DNA from: JAWLFY01 sp964462125
Lineage (GTDB): Bacteria > Planctomycetota > Planctomycetia > Pirellulales > Pirellulaceae
Length of the DNA: 5,609 nt
Direction: 5' to 3'
NCBI GenBank assembly: GCA_964462125.1
Contig: CAYWXT010000310.1
Location: 1 to 5,609, forward strand
Part shown: positions 1 to 5,552 of the stretch, in pieces
How positions within the stretch are numbered: the stretch's first letter is position 1
How the letters are laid out: every line of letters begins with the position of its first letter
Notes under the pieces: model-generated
What the model saw: only the letters and a program-made list of their open reading frames with translations
Database searches by the model: none
Told to the model about the DNA's origin: nothing
Made by a program: the position numbers and the translations under genes

Positions 1-77
1 GCGGGGAGGGGCCAATCGCCGCTTTATTCCCCCATCACAAGCCCGCACGATTCGATTGCATGGTGCTTGGCCCTCCC
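1..77. other. Non-coding left edge with imperfect inverted repeat
   Basis: I see no convincing gene here. A G-rich arm at 3-15 (GGGGAGGGGCCAA) is nearly the reverse complement of 67-78 (TTGGCCCTCCCC), with one extra G, so the segment could fold into a long imperfect hairpin with a loop of about 50 nt. It continues directly into the repeat modules at 78-164. It is probably the distal part of the repeat-rich region downstream of the minus-strand gene that ends at 168. Short open frames across it run into the repeats and have no recognisable protein content. Confidence 0.45.
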
Positions 78-93
78 CGGACGTCAGCGTCCG
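78..93. repeat. Small GC-rich hairpin next to the 53-bp repeat
   Basis: CGGACG-TCAG-CGTCCG forms a perfect 6-bp stem with a 4-nt loop. In the minus-strand direction it follows the larger hairpin at 95-114, so transcripts of the 168-701 gene would meet two hairpins in series. The right-hand copy of the repeat (1832-1884) has no equivalent, so this module belongs only to the left copy. Confidence 0.5.
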
Positions 94-144
94 ACCCTCC
101 CGCGAGCGGGAGGGTGATGATTGTCGCTTCGCGAGCGTCGTTCG
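92..144 (-). repeat. Left arm of a perfect 53-bp inverted repeat
   Basis: Base-by-base comparison shows that the reverse complement of 92-144 is identical to 1832-1884 over all 53 positions, with mismatches immediately at both ends. Read on the minus strand it begins CGAACGACGCTCGCGAAGCG and ends in the hairpin at 95-114. It lies 23 bp past the stop of the minus-strand PSP1-like gene, in the sense orientation for that gene. The right arm is in the sense orientation just past bioB. It could be one copy of a dispersed intergenic repeat family with a 3'-end role. Confidence 0.9.
95..114 (-). terminator. Strong hairpin, possible terminator of the PSP1-like gene
   Basis: CCCTCCCGC-GA-GCGGGAGGG is a 9-bp perfect stem, extended to 10 by A94-T115. 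In practice it would fold as an 8-bp stem with a 4-nt loop. It lies about 55 bp past the stop of the minus-strand gene at 168-701. No T tract follows on the minus strand, so it is not a textbook intrinsic terminator. It may end transcription, protect a 3' end, or simply be a repeat. Confidence 0.45.
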
Positions 145-164
145 TGTTTTCTGACAGAGCCTAG
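144..164 (-). repeat. Short 3'-end repeat module, copy 1
   Basis: On the minus strand this reads CTAG, then GCTCTGTC, A, GAAAACAC. It matches 1926-1946 at 19 of 21 positions and in the same orientation. Both copies lie at the 3' end of a minus-strand gene. This copy begins 3 bp beyond the TAG stop of the PSP1-like gene and abuts the 53-bp repeat, sharing its last base. Confidence 0.75.
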
Positions 165-167
165 CGC

Positions 168-701
168 CTATGTTTGACAGGCTGTCGCCAGGGAACAGCC
201 GTCACACCCGCCACCGCAGCCGGACGACTCGCCGGTGCCACAACCCGGCCCGCACCCCTCGCTGAGCAGTTGGGCGAATTCGCGGGACCGGACGATTGAT
301 TCATAGCGTTCGACGATCGTTCGCGTCGCTGACGTCGCGAGCGGATCGACAGGGCCCAGATAATGCAGCAGTAGCGTCCCGCCGTCGAAGATCTGGTCGA
401 CGTCCAATAAGACCGCTGGGGAGCCGGAATTGGCGAGCGCCTCCCGGCACGCCTCCACCGCCTCCCGCTTGTGGCGTTCCAACCGCTCCAGCAACATTTC
501 GTCCTCCGCCGTGGTTTGGCGAAGAAACCGAACCGCCGAGTCCTCGGCGGGAAGCCGCCCAGCCTGCTCGGCAATCACCTCCGCCAGTTCGACCCCCCGC
601 CCGGTGCGGACCAGCATCCGCCGGCCGCGCACGAGCCCCGAGGGGGCCTGGAGTGAATGAACGTCGGCCATCGCGCCGATGCGTACGAAGTAGCGATGCA
701 T
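168..701 (-). CDS. PSP1-C-terminal-domain-like protein with Cys-rich tail
   Basis: This encodes a 177-residue protein, probably cytoplasmic, with no signal peptide or membrane segment. Residues 1-45 (VRIGAM..., LVRGRRMLVRTGRGVELAEV) resemble the N-terminal strands of PSP1 proteins. Residues 57-112 (VRFLRQTTAEDE, a charged helix, then LLDVDQIFDGGTLLLHYLG) resemble the PSP1 C-terminal domain, as in the RicT/YaaT group. The usual region after this is replaced by a short helix and a Gly/Cys-rich tail with Cys at 150, 154, 162, 166, 169 and 175. RicT proteins of Bacillus carry cysteines that bind Fe-S clusters, so metal or cluster binding is possible here, but that is inference. The first ATG is chosen because a GAGG ribosome binding site lies 6 nt upstream and the N-terminal strand begins at once; Met11 is an alternative. 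The gene diverges from bioB. The family call rests on remembered motifs, and the biological role is unknown. Confidence 0.8.
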   Translation of the reverse strand: MHRYFVRIGAMADVHSLQAPSGLVRGRRMLVRTGRGVELAEVIAEQAGRLPAEDSAVRFLRQTTAEDEMLLERLERHKREAVEACREALANSGSPAVLLDVDQIFDGGTLLLHYLGPVDPLATSATRTIVERYESIVRSREFAQLLSEGCGPGCGTGESSGCGGGCDGCSLATACQT

Positions 702-707
702 GATGGA

Positions 708-711
708 CCTC
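708..711 (-). promoter_or_regulatory. Ribosome binding site of the PSP1-like gene
   Basis: GAGG on the minus strand lies 6 nt before the ATG at 701. This spacing supports the first Met as the start rather than Met11. Confidence 0.6.
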
Positions 712-734
712 GCGGCGGTGAGACATCTTGTCGA

Positions 735-754
735 GTTGAACCGACACGTTCACC
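735..754. promoter_or_regulatory. Candidate operator palindrome in the divergent gap before bioB
   Basis: The arms TGAAC (737-741) and GTTCA (748-752) form a perfect inverted repeat with a 6-nt spacer. With the outer bases (735-754) the arms match at 6 of 7. It lies between the two divergent starts, upstream of bioB, where a repressor could act on both genes. The TGAAC/GTTCA half-sites recall the BioQ-type biotin operator of actinobacteria, but that has a 3-nt spacer, so a direct equivalence is doubtful. I could not identify convincing -35/-10 boxes. No BirA-like or BioR-like site is visible. Confidence 0.3.
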
Positions 755-784
755 ATAGTGACCGAACCCAAAGATTCCCACCGT

Positions 785-1828
785 ATGTCGCAGGCCAATA
801 TGTCTCTGAACCTTGTGCCCCACCCGGCGGAGCCGCCCACCGCGAGCGACCGCTACCACCGATTGGCCGACGATGTTTTGGCCGGCAATGGGATCTCGCG
901 GCAAGATGCCCTCTCGCTGCTCGAGGCGCCCGATTTGGATCTGCTCTCGATCCTGGCCGCCGGTTTTCGTATCCGCCACCGCCACTTCGGCAGGTCGGTG
1001 CAGCTCTACTTCTTGATGAATGCCAAAAGCGGACTCTGCCCCGAAGACTGTCATTACTGCAGCCAATCCAAGATCTCCACCGCACCGGTCCCCAAGTACA
1101 ACATCCTGCAACGGGACAAGTTGATGGCGGCGGCGAAGGCAGCGGCCGAACAGGGCGCCAAGACTTATTGTCTGGTGATCTCAGCCCGGGGGCCGAACGA
1201 ACGAGAGATGCAGGCGGTGGAAAAGGTCGTCCCGGAAATCAAGTCGCAGTACGGGCTCGATATCTGTGCCTGCCTGGGATTGCTGAACCGTGATCATGCA
1301 GACCGGTTGAAGGCCTGTGGGGTCGATCGGGTCAATCACAACCTGAACACCAGCGAATCGTATTACGGTGAAATCTGCACCACCCATTCCTATGCGGACC
1401 GAGTGCAAACATTGCGGCACGTCCGCGATGCCGGGATGGAGATGTGCAGCGGGGGCATCATCGGGATGGGAGAATCGCCGCAGGACATCGTGTCGATGGC
1501 GTTCGATCTGCAGGAGTTGGGGGTCCAATCGATTCCGCTGAACTTCCTGAACTCCATCGAAGGGACGCCGCTCGGTGAAACGAGTGAGCTGAGTCCCGCC
1601 GATTGTCTCAAAACGTTGGCGATGTTCCGTTTTGTCAATCCCGATCGCGAATTGCGGATCGCCGGCGGCCGTGAGATCCATCTCCGTTCTCTCCAGCCGC
1701 TCGGGCTGTACGTCGCCAACAGCCTGTTCGTCGGCGATTACCTGACCACCGAAGGCCAGGCTCCCGAATCCGATCATGCCATGATCCGCGACATGGGGTT
1801 CGAGGTCACAGGCTCGGCCGTCGGCTGA
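785..1828 (+). CDS. bioB: Biotin synthase (radical SAM)
   Basis: BioB inserts sulfur between C6 and C9 of dethiobiotin, the last step of biotin synthesis, using S-adenosylmethionine and two Fe-S clusters in the cytoplasm. From the ATG at 785 the protein has 347 residues, close to the 346 of E. coli BioB. The radical-SAM motif C-PED-C-HY-C lies at Cys85, Cys89 and Cys92 and would hold the [4Fe-4S] cluster. Cys129, Cys161 and Cys221 (the last in MCSGGIIGMGE) match the family's [2Fe-2S] cysteine ligands, and an Arg in LRIAGGRE near 291 matches the arginine ligand. NHNLNTS at 184-190 is the usual substrate/SAM-site motif. All key residues are present. The start is uncertain: the same frame is open from a GTG at 758 (nine more residues), and an ATG at 800 has a weak AGG upstream; none has a strong Shine-Dalgarno. 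bioB stands alone and diverges from the PSP1-like gene; its stop is followed at once by the 53-bp repeat. Confidence 0.97.
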   Translation: MSQANMSLNLVPHPAEPPTASDRYHRLADDVLAGNGISRQDALSLLEAPDLDLLSILAAGFRIRHRHFGRSVQLYFLMNAKSGLCPEDCHYCSQSKISTAPVPKYNILQRDKLMAAAKAAAEQGAKTYCLVISARGPNEREMQAVEKVVPEIKSQYGLDICACLGLLNRDHADRLKACGVDRVNHNLNTSESYYGEICTTHSYADRVQTLRHVRDAGMEMCSGGIIGMGESPQDIVSMAFDLQELGVQSIPLNFLNSIEGTPLGETSELSPADCLKTLAMFRFVNPDRELRIAGGREIHLRSLQPLGLYVANSLFVGDYLTTEGQAPESDHAMIRDMGFEVTGSAVG

Positions 1829-1831
1829 ACG

Positions 1832-1884
1832 CGAACGACGCTCGCGAAGCGACAATCATCACCCTCCCGCTCGCGGGAGGGTCG
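1832..1884 (+). repeat. Right arm of the 53-bp inverted repeat
   Basis: This is an exact inverted copy of 92-144. It starts 3 bp after the bioB TGA and is sense-oriented to bioB, as the left arm is to the PSP1-like gene. The two arms bracket about 1.7 kb holding both genes. Inside it are the palindromic words TCGCGA and CGCT...AGCG and the large hairpin at 1862-1881. The flanks beyond 1884 differ from those of the left copy. Confidence 0.9.
1862..1881. terminator. Strong hairpin between convergent bioB and esterase genes
   Basis: CCCTCCCGC-TC-GCGGGAGGG is a 9-bp perfect stem, with A1861-T1882 adding a pair. It lies 33 bp after the bioB stop and about 60 bp after the stop of the minus-strand esterase gene. 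Because it is palindromic it could serve both convergent genes. No T tract follows on either strand, so a Rho-independent role is uncertain. Confidence 0.5.
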
Positions 1885-1925
1885 TTACTAGGAGGACGGC
1901 CGCACTTCTAATCATGGCGCGATGG

Positions 1926-1946
1926 GTGTTTTCAGACAGAGCTTAG
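1926..1946 (-). repeat. Short 3'-end repeat module, copy 2
   Basis: On the minus strand this reads CTAA, then GCTCTGTC, T, GAAAACAC, matching 144-164 at 19 of 21 positions. The TAA stop of the esterase gene (1943-1945) lies inside it, so the repeat supplies the stop codon and ends the protein. Unlike copy 1, it is separated from the hairpin repeat by about 40 bp of unrelated sequence. Confidence 0.75.
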
Positions 1947-3481
1947 GGGCTGACCTTGCCCGCGGTCACTCCCTCCCACTGATCGGTGCGGAAGGGAGTC
2001 ATCGGAAGACCTTCCTGGCTCTGCAGGTTGCAGACGGGGTTGTCGGCCCAGGCATAGCGGACCGCGACCGGGTCGGCCACCTGATCGCTCCAGACCTCGA
2101 TCGTATCGTTGGTGTCGGGCACAAAACGGGCTTCGGCAGCGACGAAACGCTGGTCCTCGCCCGCCACAGTGAAACCAACAAGCGCGTTGACGTCAAAGGT
2201 GTCGAGCCCGCCGCCGACGTGGTCGAAAGTCAGAATCGCCTTGCCGTCGCGAACCTCGAGCTCTCGAAAGGTCGGGCTTTGGTAAGGAATGTCGTAATCG
2301 TAGTCTTTGGCGAGTGCCCACCGGGCGAGTCGCTTGGCGACGTCCTGCTTGTTCCGCGGGTGAATGTCCGACGCTTCCCCAAGGTCGATGATCACGGCCT
2401 GACCCGTGTTGGGAAGCCGCGAGAGGGTCATCGTTTGGGCTTCGCGAAGTTCCGCCCAATCGCTCGGTCCTGGCTCCTGGGCCTCGGCGCGGAAGTCGGC
2501 TAGCTGCACCCAGTAGAACGGGAAATCTCCCTGGTCCCATTCATCCCGCCAGTTCTGGATCATCAGGGGAAACAAATCGCGATACTGGTAAGCCCGCGAG
2601 GCGTTCGATTCTCCCTGGTACCAGATCACGCCCTTGATGGAATAGCCGATCGTGGGATGCAGCACGCCGTTGTAGATGTTCGCCGGACGATGATTACCGC
2701 TCAACGGATTACGCGGTGCCCGCGGGGCGCGGCCCTGACGGCCGCCATCGATCCATTCCTGCCGGGCCTTTTGGTATCGCGCGACAGCGGATTCATGGTC
2801 ATGGTTTTTCGCAACGCGGTCCCAGTGCGCGAGCAGTTCGCTGTAGCTGCCGTCCTCTTCCAATACCTCGCGATTGACCCAAGCTTCCGCGGCAGAACCG
2901 CCCCAGGCGTTGTCGACCAATCCGATCGGAACCCCGACCGTTTGGTGTAGCTGGCGGCCGAAGAAATAACCGACCGCGGAGAATTCCTTGACGGTTTCCG
3001 GCGTGCAGGCCTGCCAGGCGCCGTCAAAGTCGTCCTGCGGCTCTTGCGTACCGACTTGCGGCACCGAAATCAGACGGATGTTCGGATAGTTGGCTGTCAT
3101 CGACTCCAGGTCCGGGTCGTTCGCCCGGGCGACTGGCCAGGCCATGTTCGACTGACCGGAACAGATCCAAACGTCGCCAACCAGGACGTCGTTGATCGTT
3201 CGGGTTTCGTCCGCCCGGATGGTCAGCCGGTAGGGACCGCCCGCTGGCAATGGTTCGAGTTCCGTATCGAATCGTCCCGATTCGTCGGCTGTCGTTGTCG
3301 CTGATTGGTCGGCCATTGAAACGACGACGTCAGTTCCGGCCTCGGTCCAGCCCCAAACGCGGATCGGTTGGTCTCGCTGGACCACCATCTGGTCCCCGAA
3401 AATCGAAGCCAACTTCAGCTCAGCCAACGCCCACTGCGGGAGCGCCAGACAGGTCAATAAACAGAGTATCTGTCGTGTCAT
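1943..3481 (-). CDS. Secreted sialate O-acetylesterase-family hydrolase (SGNH fold)
   Basis: This is a 512-residue protein resembling the sialate O-acetylesterase (SASA) family, which removes O-acetyl groups from sialic acids or, in many bacteria, from other acetylated glycans such as xylan. Residues 1-20 (MTRQILCLLTCLALPQWALA) form a clear signal peptide, so it is exported. Residues 21-100 look like a beta-sandwich domain (SIFGDQMVVQRDQPIRVWGW). The catalytic signatures are complete: GQSNM at 109-113 with nucleophile Ser111, WGGSAAEAW at 193-201, WYQGESN at 287-293, and SDIHP with Asp372 and His374. The C-terminal part (about 400-512) is a second beta-rich region ending WADNPVCNLQSQEGLPMTPFRTD, as is usual for the family. 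The frame is open further upstream to 3823, but Met at 3481 is chosen because it gives the signal peptide; its Shine-Dalgarno is weak (GAGA, 11 nt away). It diverges from the sulfatase gene, which suggests joint use on sulfated, acetylated polysaccharides. The true substrate cannot be told. Confidence 0.93.
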   Translation of the reverse strand: MTRQILCLLTCLALPQWALAELKLASIFGDQMVVQRDQPIRVWGWTEAGTDVVVSMADQSATTTADESGRFDTELEPLPAGGPYRLTIRADETRTINDVLVGDVWICSGQSNMAWPVARANDPDLESMTANYPNIRLISVPQVGTQEPQDDFDGAWQACTPETVKEFSAVGYFFGRQLHQTVGVPIGLVDNAWGGSAAEAWVNREVLEEDGSYSELLAHWDRVAKNHDHESAVARYQKARQEWIDGGRQGRAPRAPRNPLSGNHRPANIYNGVLHPTIGYSIKGVIWYQGESNASRAYQYRDLFPLMIQNWRDEWDQGDFPFYWVQLADFRAEAQEPGPSDWAELREAQTMTLSRLPNTGQAVIIDLGEASDIHPRNKQDVAKRLARWALAKDYDYDIPYQSPTFRELEVRDGKAILTFDHVGGGLDTFDVNALVGFTVAGEDQRFVAAEARFVPDTNDTIEVWSDQVADPVAVRYAWADNPVCNLQSQEGLPMTPFRTDQWEGVTAGKVSP

Positions 3482-3565
3482 CAATGTGTTTCTCGAAAAA
3501 GGGGCAAGAGGATCATAGGGGCAAGGGCGTCGCACACCCGTCGAACCAGCAGGTTGCGGCGCACC

Positions 3566-3591
3566 ATGATAGCGTCGAATGATAGCGTCGT
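3566..3591. repeat. 13-bp tandem repeat in the divergent promoter region
   Basis: ATGATAGCGTCGA (3566-3578) is followed at once by ATGATAGCGTCGT (3579-3591), 12 of 13 bases identical. It sits near the middle of the gap between the divergent esterase and sulfatase genes. It could be a pair of regulator binding sites or a simple slippage duplication. Confidence 0.75.
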
Positions 3592-3704
3592 CACAGCAGC
3601 GGCGTGGAGCCCCCGCGGTGCCGGCGACCACCGCGACAGGGTTCTGCTCGGCTCGACCGCGTTGGTTACCATGGTGGGCCCGACCCTTCCGCGCCCACCG
3701 AAAC

Positions 3705-3708
3705 GAGA
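3705..3708 (+). promoter_or_regulatory. Likely ribosome binding site of the sulfatase gene
   Basis: GAGA lies 5 nt before the ATG at 3714. It is weak but well placed, and supports this start over the upstream in-frame ATG at 3579. Confidence 0.4.
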
Positions 3709-3713
3709 TCGAC

Positions 3714-5357
3714 ATGAGTTTTTCGCGAATCCAACGGGCCGCCCTAATCCAGCGGGCTGCCCTGCTGGCCGGATGGCTTTTCTGCATGCACGCGGCGGTC
3801 GCCTCGGCGGACCGGCCGAACATCCTGATCGCCCTCTCGGACGACCAGTCGTTCCCCCATGCGAGCGCCTATGGTGCGCCGGAGATTTCCACTGCCGCGT
3901 TCGACCGCGTTGCCCGCGACGGCGTGTTGTTCAAGCAAGCGTTCGTACCCGCTCCCGGTTGCAGTCCGATGCGGGCCGCGTTCTTGACCGGCCGCGAGAT
4001 CTGGCAGATCGGTGCCGCCGGGACGCATGCCAGCTATTTCCCAAGAGACTTGCCCGTATTCCCCGAACAACTCAGTGACGCCGGCTACCATGTCGGGATG
4101 ACCGGCAAGGGCTGGGGGCCGGGCAACTTCCGAATCGAAGGTTGGAATCACAACCCGGCTGGCGAGCCCTATTCGAAACGCAAGATGGAATCGCCACCAG
4201 GGATTTCCAACAACGACTATGCCGCCAACTTTGCCGACTTCCTCGACGACCGCGGCGACGATCAACCGTTTTGTTTTTGGTTCGGGGCGAGCGAGCCGCA
4301 TCGCGCCTACGACAAGGGCATCGGCGCGGCCAACGAGATCGATCCGGCCAACGTCCCGGTCCCGGAATTTCTCCCGGACAGCGACGAAGTGCGCAGCGAT
4401 GTGGCAGATTACTTTTACGAGATCCAGTGGTTTGACTCGCACCTGGCACGCATGCTCACGTTGCTGGAACAGCGGGGGGAACTGGAAAACACGTTGGTGA
4501 TCGTCACCAGTGACAACGGCATGCCATTCCCGCGGGCCAAGGCGAATCTCTACGAGTACGGTATCCATATGCCGCTTGCCATCGCTTGGCCCGCAAAGGT
4601 TCAAGGCGGGCAAGTTTCTGACGACCTGGTCAGCCTGCTCGATGTCACCAGAACCATCTTCCAAGCGGCGGAAGTCACACCCCGGCAAGAGGAGTCGCTT
4701 GCGGGAGTCGGGTTGCTGCCGCGACTCGTCGCTGACAACGCAGGCGAGGTCGAAACCCGCGACGCGGTTTATGCTGGACGTGAACGGCACTCGTCCTCCC
4801 GATTCAACAGCCTGGGGTATCCCTGCCGGTCGATCCGCACCGCAACCCATCTGTACATCCGCAACTTCACCCCGGAACGGTGGCCGGCGGGACCCAGCCA
4901 GAAGTTCGATGAAGCCAGCTATGACAATGATGGCAACCTCGTCGAGGGCCAACTCGGTGACCCGCATGACGGCTATCACGACATCGACAATTGCCCGACC
5001 CTGCAGTGGATGATCGCCCACCGCGACGATCCCGGCGTCGCTCCCTTGTTCGCCGCCGCCGTTGATCGACGGCCTGCCGAAGAGCTCTACGAGATCACCC
5101 GCGACCCGGCGTGTCTGAACAACCTCGCGGACTCCTCAGAACATGCCGCCATGAGGGACGAGCTCGCCACGCAGCTCACCGAGTACCTGACCCGAACCGG
5201 TGACCTGCGACAAACCGATCCCGAAGCGGCCCACCTCTGGGAAACGTATCCCCGCTTCAGTCCCCTGAGGTGGTTCCCCGAACCGGACTGGGCACAAGAG
5301 AATCCCGACGCCGTTCCCGATCAACCTTGGCTGGACGAACGCCGCCCGGGCGAATGA
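3714..5357 (+). CDS. Secreted type I (formylglycine-dependent) sulfatase
   Basis: This 547-residue enzyme would hydrolyse sulfate esters, or N-sulfate groups, from a glycan after export. Residues 1-32 form a signal peptide (basic start, ALLAGWLFCMHAAVASA), followed directly by the sulfatase opening RPNILIALSDDQ with metal ligands Asp43 and Asp44. The active-site signature is C-S-P-M-R-A-A-F-L-T-G-R at 83-94; Cys83 would become formylglycine and fits C-X-P-X-R, though Met replaces the common Ser/Thr. Further expected residues are Lys132 (TGKGWGPG), His196 (ASEPHRAY), Asp267-Asn268 (VTSDNG) and Lys276. The C-terminal ELYEITRDPACLNNLAD (457-473) is the usual end of the sulfatase fold. The general pattern recalls heparan N-sulfatase-like members, but the substrate is not certain. 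The start at 3714 is chosen for the signal peptide and nearby GAGA; the frame is open back to 3579. The gene diverges from the acetylesterase. The required maturase is not in this window. Confidence 0.95.
   Translation: MSFSRIQRAALIQRAALLAGWLFCMHAAVASADRPNILIALSDDQSFPHASAYGAPEISTAAFDRVARDGVLFKQAFVPAPGCSPMRAAFLTGREIWQIGAAGTHASYFPRDLPVFPEQLSDAGYHVGMTGKGWGPGNFRIEGWNHNPAGEPYSKRKMESPPGISNNDYAANFADFLDDRGDDQPFCFWFGASEPHRAYDKGIGAANEIDPANVPVPEFLPDSDEVRSDVADYFYEIQWFDSHLARMLTLLEQRGELENTLVIVTSDNGMPFPRAKANLYEYGIHMPLAIAWPAKVQGGQVSDDLVSLLDVTRTIFQAAEVTPRQEESLAGVGLLPRLVADNAGEVETRDAVYAGRERHSSSRFNSLGYPCRSIRTATHLYIRNFTPERWPAGPSQKFDEASYDNDGNLVEGQLGDPHDGYHDIDNCPTLQWMIAHRDDPGVAPLFAAAVDRRPAEELYEITRDPACLNNLADSSEHAAMRDELATQLTEYLTRTGDLRQTDPEAAHLWETYPRFSPLRWFPEPDWAQENPDAVPDQPWLDERRPGE
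3729..3764 (+). repeat. 18-bp in-frame tandem duplication in the sulfatase signal peptide
   Basis: Two adjacent 18-bp units (3729-3746 and 3747-3764) match at 15 of 18 bases and each encode I-Q-R-A-A-L (residues 6-11 and 12-17). All three differences are synonymous third-position changes. The unit lengthens the basic and early hydrophobic part of the signal peptide. Confidence 0.9.
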
Positions 5358-5548
5358 AGGGGCGCATACGTATCGGAAGAGCCAATTCGGCAAACGGGGC
5401 AAATGCCCGCGCAGCGGCTCGTTCTTGTCCGCACTTCCCTGGTTTTCTGTGGGAGCGTTTGGGTGAGCCGAACTCGCGAAGCCTTCCTTGGTGTTTGTAG
5501 CGGGACGCGAAGCGAGCTCCGCGCGGTCAGACGTCGCTGCGGCTTCTG
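5358..5548. other. Non-coding gap after the sulfatase gene
   Basis: There is no recognisable gene in these 191 bp. Weak structures near the sulfatase stop include the palindrome ATACGTAT (5366-5373) and a short GGGC-AAAT-GCCC hairpin (5397-5408); neither is followed by a T tract, so no terminator is called. CGCGAAGC words occur near 5475 and 5506, the same word found in the 53-bp repeat, in line with a repeat-rich intergenic style. Confidence 0.5.
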
Positions 5549-5552
5549 CTAC
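5497..5552. repeat. Imperfect inverted repeat abutting a probable stop codon
   Basis: The arm at 5497-5519 (starting GTAGCGGGACGCGAAGCGA) and the reverse complement of 5530-5552 (starting GTAGCAGAAGCCGCAGCGA) match at 16 of 23 positions around a 10-nt centre, with GTAGC at both outer ends. The right end overlaps the TAG stop of the probable minus-strand gene at 5549. It resembles a degenerate intergenic repeat unit placed at a gene 3' end, and could act as a 3'-end hairpin for that gene. Confidence 0.55.

Larger units (their letters stand above)
3482..3713. promoter_or_regulatory. Divergent intergenic region between esterase and sulfatase genes
   Basis: This 232-bp gap must contain the promoters of both genes. 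Open frames extend into it from both sides, but neither extension has protein-like content or a signal peptide, so I treat it as non-coding. It holds a 13-bp tandem repeat at 3566-3591 and a small palindrome ACCATGGT near 3668. I could not identify convincing -35/-10 boxes in this GC-rich DNA. Confidence 0.55.

Noticed and set aside
728..759. TTGTCG with a later CATAGT as a sigma-70-type promoter for bioB
   Set aside because: The spacer would be 20 nt and both boxes are poor, so I do not call a promoter.
1181..1855. Minus-strand open frame opposite bioB
   Set aside because: It is a shadow of the bioB coding frame, shows no motif, and starts inside the 53-bp repeat.
92..1884. Insertion sequence or transposon defined by the 53-bp inverted repeats
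   Set aside because: The genes between the arms are bioB and a PSP1-like gene with no transposase, and no target-site duplication is visible (the flanks beyond 92 and 1884 differ). A repeat pair at gene 3' ends explains it better.
1922..2503. Plus-strand open frame opposite the esterase gene
   Set aside because: It is antisense to a clear SGNH hydrolase and starts in the 21-bp repeat; there is no independent support.
3579..3713. Upstream start of the sulfatase at 3579
   Set aside because: It would place 45 residues before a clear signal peptide, starts within the 13-bp tandem repeat, and lacks a good ribosome binding site. The ATG at 3714 fits better.
3482..3823. Upstream extension of the esterase frame by 114 residues
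   Set aside because: The extension has low-complexity, non-protein-like content, overlaps the sulfatase start, and would bury a clear signal peptide that begins at Met 3481.
3744..5021. Long minus-strand open frame of 425 codons opposite the sulfatase gene
   Set aside because: It lies fully antisense to a well-supported sulfatase with all motifs intact and has no family signature. Long antisense frames are expected in GC-rich coding DNA.
5397..5408. GGGC-AAAT-GCCC as sulfatase terminator
   Set aside because: The stem is only 4 bp and no T tract follows; this is too weak to call.
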